Source: Bacteroidales bacterium (GTDB lineage Bacteria > Bacteroidota > Bacteroidia > Bacteroidales > PUMT01). From it: a stretch of 11,493 bases of DNA. Below, piece after piece: positions 1 to 6,891 of this stretch (its first letter is position 1; every line of letters starts with the position of its first letter). The notes under the pieces are model-generated. The model ran no database searches, had not been told where the DNA came from, and saw only the letters and a program-made list of their open reading frames with translations. The DNA is taken from NCBI GenBank assembly GCA_007132365.1, contig SLOS01000248.1:1-11493 (forward strand). The letters are read 5' to 3'. Position numbers and translations under genes: made by a program.

Positions 1-89
1 CCAAGGAGGATAGTAATTTTGTTACCCTCTCTTTCTATAATTTCAACCTTTTCAGTGCGGTTGCCGCTCTTTAGTTCTATTGCAGACAT
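1..89 (-). CDS. Biotin carboxyl carrier subunit of an acyl-CoA carboxylase, N-terminal fragment
   Basis: Only the first 29 codons lie in the window; the gene continues past the left edge. The protein begins MSAIELKSGNRTEKVEIIER and continues with a basic beta-strand segment. This resembles the N-terminal, pre-biotinyl region of the short carrier subunits encoded beside biotin carboxylase in Bacteroidota acyl-CoA (acetyl- or propionyl-CoA) carboxylase operons. The lysine that would carry biotin lies outside the window, so the family assignment rests mainly on position: it starts 30 nt downstream of the biotin carboxylase stop, on the same strand, with no visible terminator between. The ATG at 87-89 is the only reasonable start and has no Shine-Dalgarno sequence. 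The expected role is to carry carboxybiotin from the carboxylase to the carboxyltransferase. The carboxyltransferase gene would be expected further left. Confidence 0.7.
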   Translation of the reverse strand, partial: MSAIELKSGNRTEKVEIIEREGNKITILL

Positions 90-119
90 ATTATCCGGGT
101 AAGAATTAATTATGCAGGC

Positions 120-1625
120 TTATTGCCTGGTGAGGTTCTTTTTTCTGTTCTGGATTTTCCAGTTTGAAACGGACTGAGAAGTAAAGCCGTTTTTCTTGCT
201 ATTTGAATTTTCCATGAACTCCATAAAAGCAACGATCATGGCCATATCTTCTATTTCTGGCACATCATCGCAGGGACCGAAAAGCTTTTTCCGGTGGTTG
301 TCAATAAAATGGGTGTCATACTGCCCGTTTACAAATTCCGGGATTTCCATGATTCTTTTCAAAAAATCAATTGATGTCCTGATCCCCATAATATAATACT
401 CCCCAAGTGAACGCTGCATACGGGTTATAGCTTCATTTCTCGTTTTGGCCCATGTAATAAGTTTCGATATCATGGGATCATAATGTACCGGGATTTCGTA
501 GCCCTCATAAACATAGCCGTCTGTCCTGACTCCAAGGCCCATCGGCTCTGTAATTTTTTTTATTATACCCGGACTGGGCATGAAGTTGTTTTCGGGATCC
601 TCTGCGTAAATACGGCATTCTATGGCATGGCCGTCCTGGTAAATATCTTCCTGCCTGTAAGCCAGCTTTTCTCCCGAGGCGATCCTTATCTGCTCCTTAA
701 CCAGGTCGACACCAGTCACACTCTCTGTTATCGGGTGTTCCACCTGGAGCCGGGTGTTCATTTCAAGGAAATAGTAGTTCAGATTATCATCTACCAGGAA
801 CTCTATTGTTCCTGCACCTTCGTAATTTACTGATCGTGCAGCTGCAATCGCTTTTTCACCCATTTCTTTCCTCAGTTCTTCTGTCATCACAGGGGAGGGG
901 GTCTCTTCAACTATTTTCTGATGCCGGCGCTGTATGGAGCATTCTCTTTCACACAGATGTATAATGTTCCCGTGCCTGTCCGCCAGAACCTGAAATTCAA
1001 TATGGTGTGGTGAGGTAAGATATTTTTCAATATAAACCGCATCATCGCCAAAAGAAGCTTTTGCTTCTGACCTGGCCGACTTCAGGGCCTTCAGGGATTC
1101 AGACTCTTTGTAAACAAGCCTCATACCTTTTCCACCTCCTCCGGCACTGGCTTTTATAATTACCGGATAACCGATCCTTTTGATAACCTTGAGTGCTTTA
1201 TCGTCATCAGTTATTTTCCTTCTGGTTCCGGGTACAACCGGGACACCTGCCTTTGTCATAATTCTCCTTGCAGATATCTTGTCTCCCATCAGCCGGATAC
1301 TTTCGGCAGAAGGACCTATGAATATTATTCCCTCATTGCGCACAAGTTCCGCAAATTCAGCATTTTCGGAAAGAAATCCATATCCGGGATGGATAGCATC
1401 GGCCCCGGTCACTTTAGCTGCCTTAATAATTTTTTCTTTAACAAGATAGCTCTCTGTTGACGGTGAGGGTCCGATATGTACGGCCTCATCTGCATACCTG
1501 ACATGCAACGATTTTCTGTCGGCATCGGAAAAAACCGCCACGGTTCTGATTCCCATTTCCCTGCAGGAACGAATTATTCTTACTGCAATTTCACCACGGT
1601 TGGCAATAAGGATCTTAGTAATCAT
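120..1625 (-). CDS. accC: Biotin carboxylase subunit of acetyl-/propionyl-CoA carboxylase
   Basis: An ATP-grasp enzyme that carboxylates the biotin of the carrier protein using ATP and bicarbonate. The protein starts MITKILIANRGEIAVR, the standard family N-terminus, and is 501 residues from this start. The biotin carboxylase N-domain is followed by the glycine-rich ATP-grasp loop AGGGGKGMR at about 161-169. Next come ERECSIQRRHQK at about 216-227 and the catalytic/metal segment EMNTRLQVEHPITE at about 278-291. The C-terminal domain ends near 450, leaving about 50 extra residues rich in Asn, Ser and Lys, a little longer than E. coli AccC. The open frame extends eight codons upstream to 1649. 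I chose 1625 because it matches the family start and because a TAnnTTTG promoter box at 1651-1658 would place transcription initiation near 1646, inside the longer version. It heads an operon with the carrier-protein gene. Whether the substrate is acetyl- or propionyl-CoA cannot be decided here. Confidence 0.95.
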   Translation of the reverse strand: MITKILIANRGEIAVRIIRSCREMGIRTVAVFSDADRKSLHVRYADEAVHIGPSPSTESYLVKEKIIKAAKVTGADAIHPGYGFLSENAEFAELVRNEGIIFIGPSAESIRLMGDKISARRIMTKAGVPVVPGTRRKITDDDKALKVIKRIGYPVIIKASAGGGGKGMRLVYKESESLKALKSARSEAKASFGDDAVYIEKYLTSPHHIEFQVLADRHGNIIHLCERECSIQRRHQKIVEETPSPVMTEELRKEMGEKAIAAARSVNYEGAGTIEFLVDDNLNYYFLEMNTRLQVEHPITESVTGVDLVKEQIRIASGEKLAYRQEDIYQDGHAIECRIYAEDPENNFMPSPGIIKKITEPMGLGVRTDGYVYEGYEIPVHYDPMISKLITWAKTRNEAITRMQRSLGEYYIMGIRTSIDFLKRIMEIPEFVNGQYDTHFIDNHRKKLFGPCDDVPEIEDMAMIVAFMEFMENSNSKKNGFTSQSVSNWKIQNRKKNLTRQ

Positions 1626-1650
1626 AAAAAGATGTATGTTATAAAACATG

Positions 1651-1658
1651 CAAACTTA
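1651..1658 (-). promoter_or_regulatory. Bacteroidota -7 promoter box for the biotin carboxylase gene
   Basis: Read on the minus strand the site is TAAGTTTG, a perfect TAnnTTTG. The upstream -33 element is weak: the best candidate is TTTA at 1681-1684, 22 nt away. The predicted transcript would start near 1646, about 20 nt before the ATG at 1625. Confidence 0.5.
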
Positions 1659-1816
1659 TAAAAAAAAATAACAAGTAAGGTAAACATCTTCAAAATCGTT
1701 CTTTTCCCCGAAAGGGTTACCTTTTTCCTGCTGTTTAAAAACAGTCTCAAAACCGCAACAATCCTGGTCCTCCAGACGTAAATACAGTAAAGATTCGGGT
1801 GAATATAATCTGATAT

Positions 1817-2002
1817 ATGAATAAAGGTAAAACCGGGCATATTTGTTCCCGTTGCAGAAAAAGTATTGCCAAAGAGGAAATTTGTTCCGGATGCAAAAGT
1901 GACTTGCTGGAACTTTACAATCACAGGATCAGCTGGAGAATGGCTCTTGATATTGAAAGGGAAGAGAGGGAAGGAGAGAATATTTTTATTGAAATTCAAT
2001 AA
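1817..2002 (+). CDS. Possible small zinc-ribbon protein (61 residues)
   Basis: I do not recognise a named family. The frame encodes 61 residues with two CxxC knuckles, C10-x2-C13 and C23-x2-C26, separated by nine residues, which is zinc-ribbon-like spacing. After them comes a charged helix-like C-terminus rich in Arg and Glu (residues about 42-54). No promoter box or Shine-Dalgarno sequence was found upstream of the ATG at 1817. Its last 17 nt overlap the end of the convergent SiaC-type gene. It is the only gene-like plus-strand frame in the left half of the window. The paired cysteines and sensible composition argue for a real gene; the lack of start signals and the overlap argue against. 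If real it may bind zinc and act as a small regulator or adaptor, but no function can be assigned. Confidence 0.5.
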   Translation: MNKGKTGHICSRCRKSIAKEEICSGCKSDLLELYNHRISWRMALDIEREEREGENIFIEIQ

Positions 2003-2357
2003 AATTGAATTTAGTATTAAGAATTGATTCGTAATATTGACCACGCTCCAGGAGATCGTCATCGCCATCTTCGAAATACCAGTTAATTATTAAATTGCTG
2101 TTTGATATTTTTTCAGTCAGAAGCGTGAGAATATCCAAAATATACCTTGATGAACCGGAGTTGAAATACTCAAGCTCGATATCAACAACTGTGGTTTCCA
2201 TGGGATTCTTCAGGTAGTATTCCACCCACTCCAGTAAAGGATCAAAAAACTTTGAAGGATTTTCGTGAATAGACCTTCCTCTTATCCTGAATTTGCCTGA
2301 TGGGTCAAGACTTACAAAAGGGGTTCTGTTAGTGCCGTCAATATGAATTGGCTCCAT
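1986..2357 (-). CDS. siaC: SiaC-family regulatory phosphoprotein (DUF1987)
   Basis: A 123-residue soluble protein beginning MEPIHIDGTNRTPFVSLDP. It matches the SiaC/DUF1987 family over its whole length: an N-terminal beta-rich part with the FRIRGRSIHENP segment (23-34), the FFDPLLEWVEYYL helix (37-49), and IELEYFNSGSSRYIL (60-74). In Pseudomonas aeruginosa, SiaC is switched by phosphorylation of a threonine (reported as Thr68) in the corresponding YFN-T/S region, by the kinase SiaB and the PP2C-type phosphatase SiaA. In its unphosphorylated form it stimulates the diguanylate cyclase SiaD. Here the equivalent residue would be Ser67 or a nearby serine, by my alignment from memory. The usual partners are not among its neighbours in this window. 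The ATG at 2357 lacks a Shine-Dalgarno sequence. Family is confident; a c-di-GMP role in this organism is inference. Confidence 0.88.
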   Translation of the reverse strand: MEPIHIDGTNRTPFVSLDPSGKFRIRGRSIHENPSKFFDPLLEWVEYYLKNPMETTVVDIELEYFNSGSSRYILDILTLLTEKISNSNLIINWYFEDGDDDLLERGQYYESILNTKFNFIEFQ

Positions 2358-2469
2358 GGTGCCTGATAAATTTCAACATAAATATAGAATAATTAATTTA
2401 ACCTGACAACTTAATAATAAAAACCTCCAGAATATTATAAGAAGGACAAGTCAGATTCGGATTACATAT

Positions 2470-2775
2470 CTAGTCATCCAGATCATCAATATCTGCAGGG
2501 TCTTCAGCAAGGGATTCATCATCCGGATCAATTTCTATATCATCATCAACCGAATCCTTGTCGTCGCTCTCGACAACTGAATCAATTTTGACATTAACTT
2601 TGACCAGATAACTGGCGGACTCGGTATCAACGGTTATTGCATAAAAGAAATCATTATTTCCCTTAGGCACCTTTATCACATAGTCCGCGTAACCGTTCGG
2701 ATACTTTTTCCTTATCGCTTCAGTAACCCCCTCGGGAAGATTATCCATGCTGACTATCAAGCGCTTTTTCTCCAT
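2470..2775 (-). CDS. Conserved Bacteroidota hypothetical protein with acidic C-terminal tail
   Basis: A 101-residue protein of unknown function. Residues 1-67 look like a small folded domain: a basic start (MEKKRLIVS), the segment AIRKKYPNGYADYVIKV, and two alternating beta-type strands (NDFFYAITVDTE, ASYLVKVNVKID). Residues 68-101 are almost entirely Asp, Glu and Ser, an intrinsically disordered acidic tail. I recall similar proteins, with the KYPxGYxD signature and an acidic end, as conserved hypotheticals across Bacteroidales, but know no assigned role. The gene has the best ribosome-binding site of the window, GAGGAG at 2786-2791 with 10 nt to the ATG, which is unusual for this phylum and suggests efficient translation. 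No signal peptide or membrane segment is present, so it should be cytoplasmic. A nucleic-acid mimic or chaperone-like role for the tail is possible but unproven. Confidence 0.8.
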   Translation of the reverse strand: MEKKRLIVSMDNLPEGVTEAIRKKYPNGYADYVIKVPKGNNDFFYAITVDTESASYLVKVNVKIDSVVESDDKDSVDDDIEIDPDDESLAEDPADIDDLDD

Positions 2776-2785
2776 AAACAGTTAT

Positions 2786-2791
2786 CTCCTC
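2786..2791 (-). promoter_or_regulatory. Shine-Dalgarno site of the acidic-tail protein gene
   Basis: GAGGAG on the minus strand, 10 nt before the ATG at 2775. Most other starts in this window have no such motif at a usable distance, so it stands out. Confidence 0.6.
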
Positions 2792-2901
2792 AGGTTAAAT
2801 TAAAAAATTTTTATGTTAAAGCGAAGCGGTTCATCCTGTAAGTCAATTATACATCTGAAATATATTGCAAAAAGAGCTTTTACCAGCATGTATAATCGAC
2901 C

Positions 2902-2943
2902 GAAGGTCAAAATTTTGTATTTTTTGAACAAAATTTTGGCTTC
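2902..2943. repeat. Long AT-rich imperfect inverted repeat with twin palindromes
   Basis: The 10-nt palindrome CAAAATTTTG occurs twice, at 2908-2917 and 2929-2938. The flanks extend the pairing (GAAG at 2902-2905 with CTTC at 2940-2943), giving an imperfect stem of about 14 bp around an 11-nt loop. A small GACC-GAA-GGTC hairpin (2898-2908) touches its left edge. A T-rich run follows on the plus side (2944-2952). It could act as a bidirectional or plus-strand terminator, or as a structured leader in front of the gene starting at 2775. Confidence 0.45.
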
Positions 2944-2979
2944 TTGTTTTTTACAGGATAAACATTCAGCAAAATAAAT

Positions 2980-3004
2980 AAAAAAACAATCCCAAAACCG
3001 ATTG
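2980..3004 (-). terminator. Weak intrinsic terminator after the TonB-type gene
   Basis: On the minus strand, CAATC (3004-3000) pairs with GATTG (2991-2987) around an 8-nt loop. It is followed directly by seven T residues (2986-2980) and more T-rich sequence. It lies 20 nt past the stop codon at 3025. The stem is only 5 bp, so it may be leaky. Confidence 0.45.
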
Positions 3005-3024
3005 ATAACTTTTTTTTTATTTTT

Positions 3025-3759
3025 TTACTGCTTTTGGAAGTAAAAGGTAATAATACCTGTCTGAACGGGGGGTGCATCTGAGGTTTCATTGAACCTGCTG
3101 GCCAGGGATGCTTCGAGTGCTGTTTCAAAAATACATATTTCATTAAAGTTGCCGGGGGTACCGTCAATATTGGCTCTGATTACCTGTCCCTGATTATTGA
3201 CTGAAATATTTACGCGTACAATCCCGCCATCAGGACATTTATATACAGGTACTGGGATTCTCAGATGGTTGCGGCCCGGCAGGTCATAGGTTATTGTTGT
3301 AGGGCCGGTATATGGTTCGTCATTATTTTCCTTTTCAGGGAATATTTCCGGAACGGGCTCAAATTCTATTTCCGGTTGTTCAGGGACAGGCATATTGCCG
3401 TTTGCCGCATCATTCAATATTTCGTTAACTCTCTGGTCAAGCTCTGATAACTGCTCTGATGACATCTCCCTGAACTCATCCGGAACAGGCCTCTCCTCAG
3501 ATACATTGACAGCAATATTTCTTCTCATCTGACCGGTTTGGTTTTGTTGCAGAAAGGACTCCTCTGACATCAGGGATTCTGTTAATGCACGAAACTCCTC
3601 TTCACTAACGTCATCGGCAAACTCAATAAGCATACTATGTTCCTGCTGGTAGTCATCTGAGGACAGCTTTGTTGCCATGATCACCACCACAATGAGAAGA
3701 TGGAAGATAACCGTTCCCAGTATACCGTTAATATTTTCTTTTATAAGCCTCAACATCAT
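3025..3759 (-). CDS. TonB-family energy-transducer-like protein
   Basis: A 244-residue protein with TonB architecture. A short cytoplasmic start (MMLRLIKENING) is followed by one membrane segment at about 13-30 (ILGTVIFHLLIVVVIMAT). A charged periplasmic linker runs to about 155, with acidic stretches (50-115) and a short proline-containing part (125-141). The C-terminal TonB-type domain spans about 158-244, marked by GGIVRVNISVNNQGQVIRANI and the final strand TGIITFYFQ. TonB proteins couple ExbB/ExbD proton flux to outer-membrane transport. The classical (Pro-Glu/Pro-Lys) repeat is nearly absent here and no exbB or exbD is adjacent, so it could be a structural or accessory relative. It lies 102 nt downstream of the amylase gene but has its own -7 box. 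The second Met is an equally good start. No Shine-Dalgarno sequence was found. Confidence 0.8.
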   Translation of the reverse strand: MMLRLIKENINGILGTVIFHLLIVVVIMATKLSSDDYQQEHSMLIEFADDVSEEEFRALTESLMSEESFLQQNQTGQMRRNIAVNVSEERPVPDEFREMSSEQLSELDQRVNEILNDAANGNMPVPEQPEIEFEPVPEIFPEKENNDEPYTGPTTITYDLPGRNHLRIPVPVYKCPDGGIVRVNISVNNQGQVIRANIDGTPGNFNEICIFETALEASLASRFNETSDAPPVQTGIITFYFQKQ

Positions 3760-3826
3760 AAATTACTTTTACCACGTTTACTGCTTTTTGCGATAAGCCT
3801 TTCCGGTGACCTTCGGAGAATTCCCG

Positions 3827-3834
3827 CAAAGATA
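3827..3834 (-). promoter_or_regulatory. Bacteroidota -7 promoter box for the TonB-type gene
   Basis: On the minus strand the site reads TATCTTTG, a perfect TAnnTTTG. The -33 position holds only TTTT/TTTC at 3853-3857 (18-19 nt spacing). The predicted start near 3821 gives a leader of about 60 nt before the ATG at 3759. It lies in the gap after the amylase stop, so the gene can be expressed independently. Confidence 0.5.
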
Positions 3835-3861
3835 AAACGAGCCCGGCATAAGGAAAATTTT

Positions 3862-5595
3862 TTAAGTACTTTTATGCAAAAATAAAAAGATTGAGGCAGA
3901 AAGGGGAGGGGAATCAACTATAAATATATCCCTCTCCCTGTTGAAATATGCCTGAAATTCAACGGTGTCTGCAGGAAACAGATACTTTTCAACCATTTTC
4001 AGATCCCTGTTGATTCCTGCTGCCCTGAATGCATCATCGGGAATGAAAAGGTTTAAACCTTTAAGATAACTAACACCTAAATTAATAATTATCAGGGCTA
4101 TATTGTTCTGATAATGACGCATAAATGCAAAAACCTTTCCGCCTGAATTACTGAAAATATCTTCATTGACCCACATCAGATCATAGAAAGATCCTTTGGC
4201 GAATATTTCATATTCATTGACAAGTCTTATGATGCCGGCATAATTGCTCCTGAGCTCTGACAAATCATTAGAGAGCTCAGCTCCGTTGAACTCACCTTTA
4301 CTCATCCATTTCTGGTGGTTTGGTACGTTCCAGTAATCAAAAATTGTGGTTCTTCCATCGTCACCGCTGAATCCGCTGCATCCCAGGGCCGGTTCACCGA
4401 CCTCCTGTCCGAAATAGAGCATAACAGGCCCCCTGTTCATGGTTGCGGCAAGAACCATGGCGGGAATGCCTTTCCAGGGGTCACCGGCAAAAAACCTGGA
4501 GGCAATCCTCTGTTCGTCATGATTCTCAAGAAACCGCAACATAAAATTTTCCAGATCTCCGATCTTTAGCCAGCAGTCGGTTATCGCCCGTGTATCTGTT
4601 TTATTATCAATAATATTTCTCATTGTTTCGTAAAAATCAACCTTGTCGTATAAATAGTCAAATCCGCCTCTTTCGATGAACTCCCTGTAGAGCCCGGGCT
4701 GGTATATCTCGGCTATGAAGATGAGCTTTGGGTACTCGATCTTAACCAGGGGGATAAGCCATTCCCAGAATTCAACCGGCACCATCTCTGCCATATCAAC
4801 GCGAAAACCATCTATCTTTTTTGCAGCCCAGTATAGAATGATTGATTTCATTTTTTTCCAGACAGGAGGAATATGGTTCAGGTGGAACTTCTTATTGTTC
4901 AGATAATCAACTCCATAATTTAGTTTGACCGTCTCGTACCAGTCCCCTTCACCCGGCAGGTCACTAAAACAGTCATTTCCTGTTGCCCTGGCCGGATATT
5001 CGTTATAAGGCACCGGGTTTTTCCTGTACTCAAAAACTATTGCTCTTTCCCTTGTTTCATCCGGCAGTTTTAATTCTCTGCCCGGAATATAGTAGAAGTC
5101 ATTATTTATTGAAAAGGATTGATCTTTATTGTCATTAATGCCAAAATCTTCAATATCCGGATCGGGTTTAGCATCAGATTTGTAAACGCGTGCAAGATGA
5201 TTCGGCACAAAGTCCATGATAACCTTCATCCCCGCATCGTGGGTCCTGTCCACCAGTTCCTGGAATTCATTCATCCGGTTTGATACATCAACTGCCAGAT
5301 CCGGATTCACATCATAATAGTCCCTGATAGCATATGGTGATCCGGCTCTGCCCTTGACAATTTCAGGATAGTCATTATCGATTCCATATTCCGAATAATC
5401 AGTTGCAACTGCATGCTCGATGACTCCTGTATACCATATGTGGGTTGCTCCCAGGTCCCTTATTGAGGTCAGGGCTTTTGAATCAATATCGGCAAACTTG
5501 CCACACCCGTTTTCATCGCGGGTACCATTTCTGACAACATGACTTGATTTGTTCCCGAAAAGCCGAACAAGTAATTGATATATAACAGGCTTCAT
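3862..5595 (-). CDS. Glycoside hydrolase family 13 enzyme (alpha-amylase family), cytoplasmic
   Basis: A 577-residue GH13 (alpha-amylase superfamily) protein starting MKPVIYQLLVRLFGNKSSH. The conserved regions are in order: region I DFVPNH at 128-133, region II GFRVDMAEM at 263-271 with Asp267 as nucleophile, region III IAEIYQP around Glu296 as acid/base, and region IV FLENHDEQR at 355-363 with Asp360 as the third carboxylate. All three catalytic acids are present. It should act on alpha-1,4-glucans or maltodextrins; the exact specificity cannot be read. No signal peptide is present at this or the longer start, so a cytoplasmic role in storage glucan or imported oligosaccharide turnover is likely. 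The frame stays open to 5688, but a promoter at 5613-5643 lies inside that extension and the family start is MKPVIYQ, so I chose 5595. It is divergent from the transporter gene. Confidence 0.92.
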   Translation of the reverse strand: MKPVIYQLLVRLFGNKSSHVVRNGTRDENGCGKFADIDSKALTSIRDLGATHIWYTGVIEHAVATDYSEYGIDNDYPEIVKGRAGSPYAIRDYYDVNPDLAVDVSNRMNEFQELVDRTHDAGMKVIMDFVPNHLARVYKSDAKPDPDIEDFGINDNKDQSFSINNDFYYIPGRELKLPDETRERAIVFEYRKNPVPYNEYPARATGNDCFSDLPGEGDWYETVKLNYGVDYLNNKKFHLNHIPPVWKKMKSIILYWAAKKIDGFRVDMAEMVPVEFWEWLIPLVKIEYPKLIFIAEIYQPGLYREFIERGGFDYLYDKVDFYETMRNIIDNKTDTRAITDCWLKIGDLENFMLRFLENHDEQRIASRFFAGDPWKGIPAMVLAATMNRGPVMLYFGQEVGEPALGCSGFSGDDGRTTIFDYWNVPNHQKWMSKGEFNGAELSNDLSELRSNYAGIIRLVNEYEIFAKGSFYDLMWVNEDIFSNSGGKVFAFMRHYQNNIALIIINLGVSYLKGLNLFIPDDAFRAAGINRDLKMVEKYLFPADTVEFQAYFNRERDIFIVDSPPLSASIFLFLHKST

Positions 5596-5612
5596 TAATT
5601 TATAATTTCGGG

Positions 5613-5643
5613 CAAACCTACTTGTTTTTTTATAATACACAAT
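5613..5643 (-). promoter_or_regulatory. Bacteroidota promoter for the GH13 gene
   Basis: Minus strand: -33 element ATTG (5643-5640), 19-nt spacer, then -7 element TAGGTTTG (5620-5613), a perfect TAnnTTTG. The predicted start near 5607 leaves a leader of about 12 nt to the ATG at 5595. This excludes the upstream in-frame ATG at 5688. Confidence 0.6.
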
Positions 5644-5681
5644 ACTCTGGCGGCTGATATTTAATTTACTGATGGTAATTA

Positions 5682-5714
5682 TTTGCAAAATCTGCCTTAT
5701 AATTTGTAGTTTTG
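5682..5714 (+). promoter_or_regulatory. Bacteroidota promoter for the AEC transporter gene
   Basis: Plus strand: perfect TTTG at 5682-5685, 21-nt spacer, perfect TAGTTTTG (TAnnTTTG) at 5707-5714. The predicted start near 5720 gives a leader of about 16 nt to the GTG at 5736. It is back to back with the GH13 promoter; the two -33 elements are about 40 nt apart. Confidence 0.7.
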
Positions 5715-5735
5715 CGCTGTTTAAACAACTGAGCT

Positions 5736-6695
5736 GTGCATTCGGAGATTATTATAAATCAAATATTAATACTTGGTTTTATTGTATGTATTGGCGTAAT
5801 CGCAGCCAGGGCCGGAATTATTACTGAAGCATTGAAAGAGGGGATTGCCTCACTGGTGTTTAATATAACACTACCTTTTCTGATAATCAGTTCTTTAACT
5901 GCACTTGACATTACCCTGGAGCTTCTCAGGAACGGGTTTCTGGTAATCGTAATGACCTATGTGAGCATTTTCTTCCTTCTTTTCATGGGGCGTCTCTCCT
6001 CGATTCTCCAGAGGATGAAAAGGGAGACTTCATCAATCCATGTTCTTCATACAGCTTTCGGCAATGTTGTTTTTCTGGGGTTTCCCTTGATGAATGCATT
6101 GTTTCCCGGGGGTGAAGCACTGTTTTATGCCACATTGTTTTACCTTGTTTCCAATTCCGTTATGTGGACAGCAGGGGTGAATATCCTTAATCCCTCATCT
6201 GAACGCGGGATGAAGCAAAAAATGAAAAACATGCTTAATCCCAATACTATAGCATTTATTGTTGGTATTACCCTCATGCTTACCGGAGTTAACCTGCCAT
6301 CAGTTATTGATATTCCATTGAGCGGACTGGGACAGACAACCAGCTACCTGTCGATGCTGTATATAGGAGGGATGCTTGCGCAGACAGATATCCGGGGGGT
6401 TTTCAGCCGACGGCAGGTATACATTCTTTCATTGAATAAGATGATAATTTCTCCAGTCCTTCTTATCCTGTTCTTTAAAGTCATTCTTGATTTATTCTCC
6501 CTCAGTATTGATCCTGTAGCTTTTTCGGTTGTGGTTTTGCAGGCAGGAACACCATGTATGGCCATAATAGTGGTGCTTGCCAGGATGTTCAATGCTGATG
6601 ATGTCCATGCAACGGAGAATGTTTTCATTACAACATTACTTAGTTTATTCACTCTTCCATTTCTTTACTGGATGATCGGGGTCATTTCTGTTTGA
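5736..6695 (+). CDS. AEC-family (auxin efflux carrier-like) membrane transporter
   Basis: A 319-residue polytopic membrane protein of the auxin efflux carrier/Mem_trans family. About ten membrane segments can be placed, near 7-27, 38-58, 67-85, 103-123, 128-150, 169-188, 202-216, 228-252, 259-285 and 293-316. Family signatures are visible: NITLPFLIISSL at 43-54, GNVVFLGFPL at 109-118, and the C-terminal GTPCMAIIVVLARMF (271-285) followed by ATENVFITTLLSLFTLPF. Bacterial members export or import organic anions such as malate or malonate; the substrate here is unknown. Translation must begin at GTG 5736: an in-frame TGA at 5730-5732 excludes anything upstream, and a promoter ends 21 nt before it. 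It is divergent from the GH13 gene, but I see no functional link between them. No clear terminator follows it. Confidence 0.9.
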   Translation: MHSEIIINQILILGFIVCIGVIAARAGIITEALKEGIASLVFNITLPFLIISSLTALDITLELLRNGFLVIVMTYVSIFFLLFMGRLSSILQRMKRETSSIHVLHTAFGNVVFLGFPLMNALFPGGEALFYATLFYLVSNSVMWTAGVNILNPSSERGMKQKMKNMLNPNTIAFIVGITLMLTGVNLPSVIDIPLSGLGQTTSYLSMLYIGGMLAQTDIRGVFSRRQVYILSLNKMIISPVLLILFFKVILDLFSLSIDPVAFSVVVLQAGTPCMAIIVVLARMFNADDVHATENVFITTLLSLFTLPFLYWMIGVISV

Positions 6696-6891
6696 TTGAC
6701 AGCAGGGATTAAATATGGCGAATAGCTTTGCCGTTCACCAGGCAGGGTGACAGTTAAGATAACCTTCAGGGAAAAATGGTATTAAAGGATTGGTTGTTTT
6801 TGGAGGAGGAGAGATAGAGTCTGTGAAGTAAGGTGCGTGAGCTGATGAAAGGCAGCTGATTCTGAAATATTATTTTTTTGAGAAGCCGGCA

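Noticed and set aside
483..833. 116-codon plus-strand open frame inside accC
   Set aside because: It lies opposite a well-conserved biotin carboxylase sequence; the translation is cysteine- and histidine-rich with no domain.
1622..2068. 148-codon minus-strand open frame between the carboxylase and siaC-like genes
   Set aside because: It covers the accC promoter and start, overlaps two better frames, and its translation has no recognisable domain and a low-complexity hydrophobic end.
2907..3167. 86-codon minus-strand open frame overlapping the TonB-type C-terminus
   Set aside because: It is in a different frame from the conserved TonB-type domain and runs into AT-rich intergenic DNA.
3836..3880. 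Possible terminator after the GH13 gene (GCATAA/TTATGC arms)
   Set aside because: The loop is about 20 nt, the left arm is within the coding sequence, and no T run follows on the minus strand.
6723..6730. Isolated TAGCTTTG box that could start a small RNA
   Set aside because: There is no -33 element at 19-23 nt (the nearest TTG is about 24 nt away) and no clear terminator downstream.
6840..6879. AGCTG/CAGCT hairpin with later T7 run as terminator of the transporter gene
   Set aside because: The stem is only 5 bp and the T run begins 16 nt after it, too far for an intrinsic terminator.
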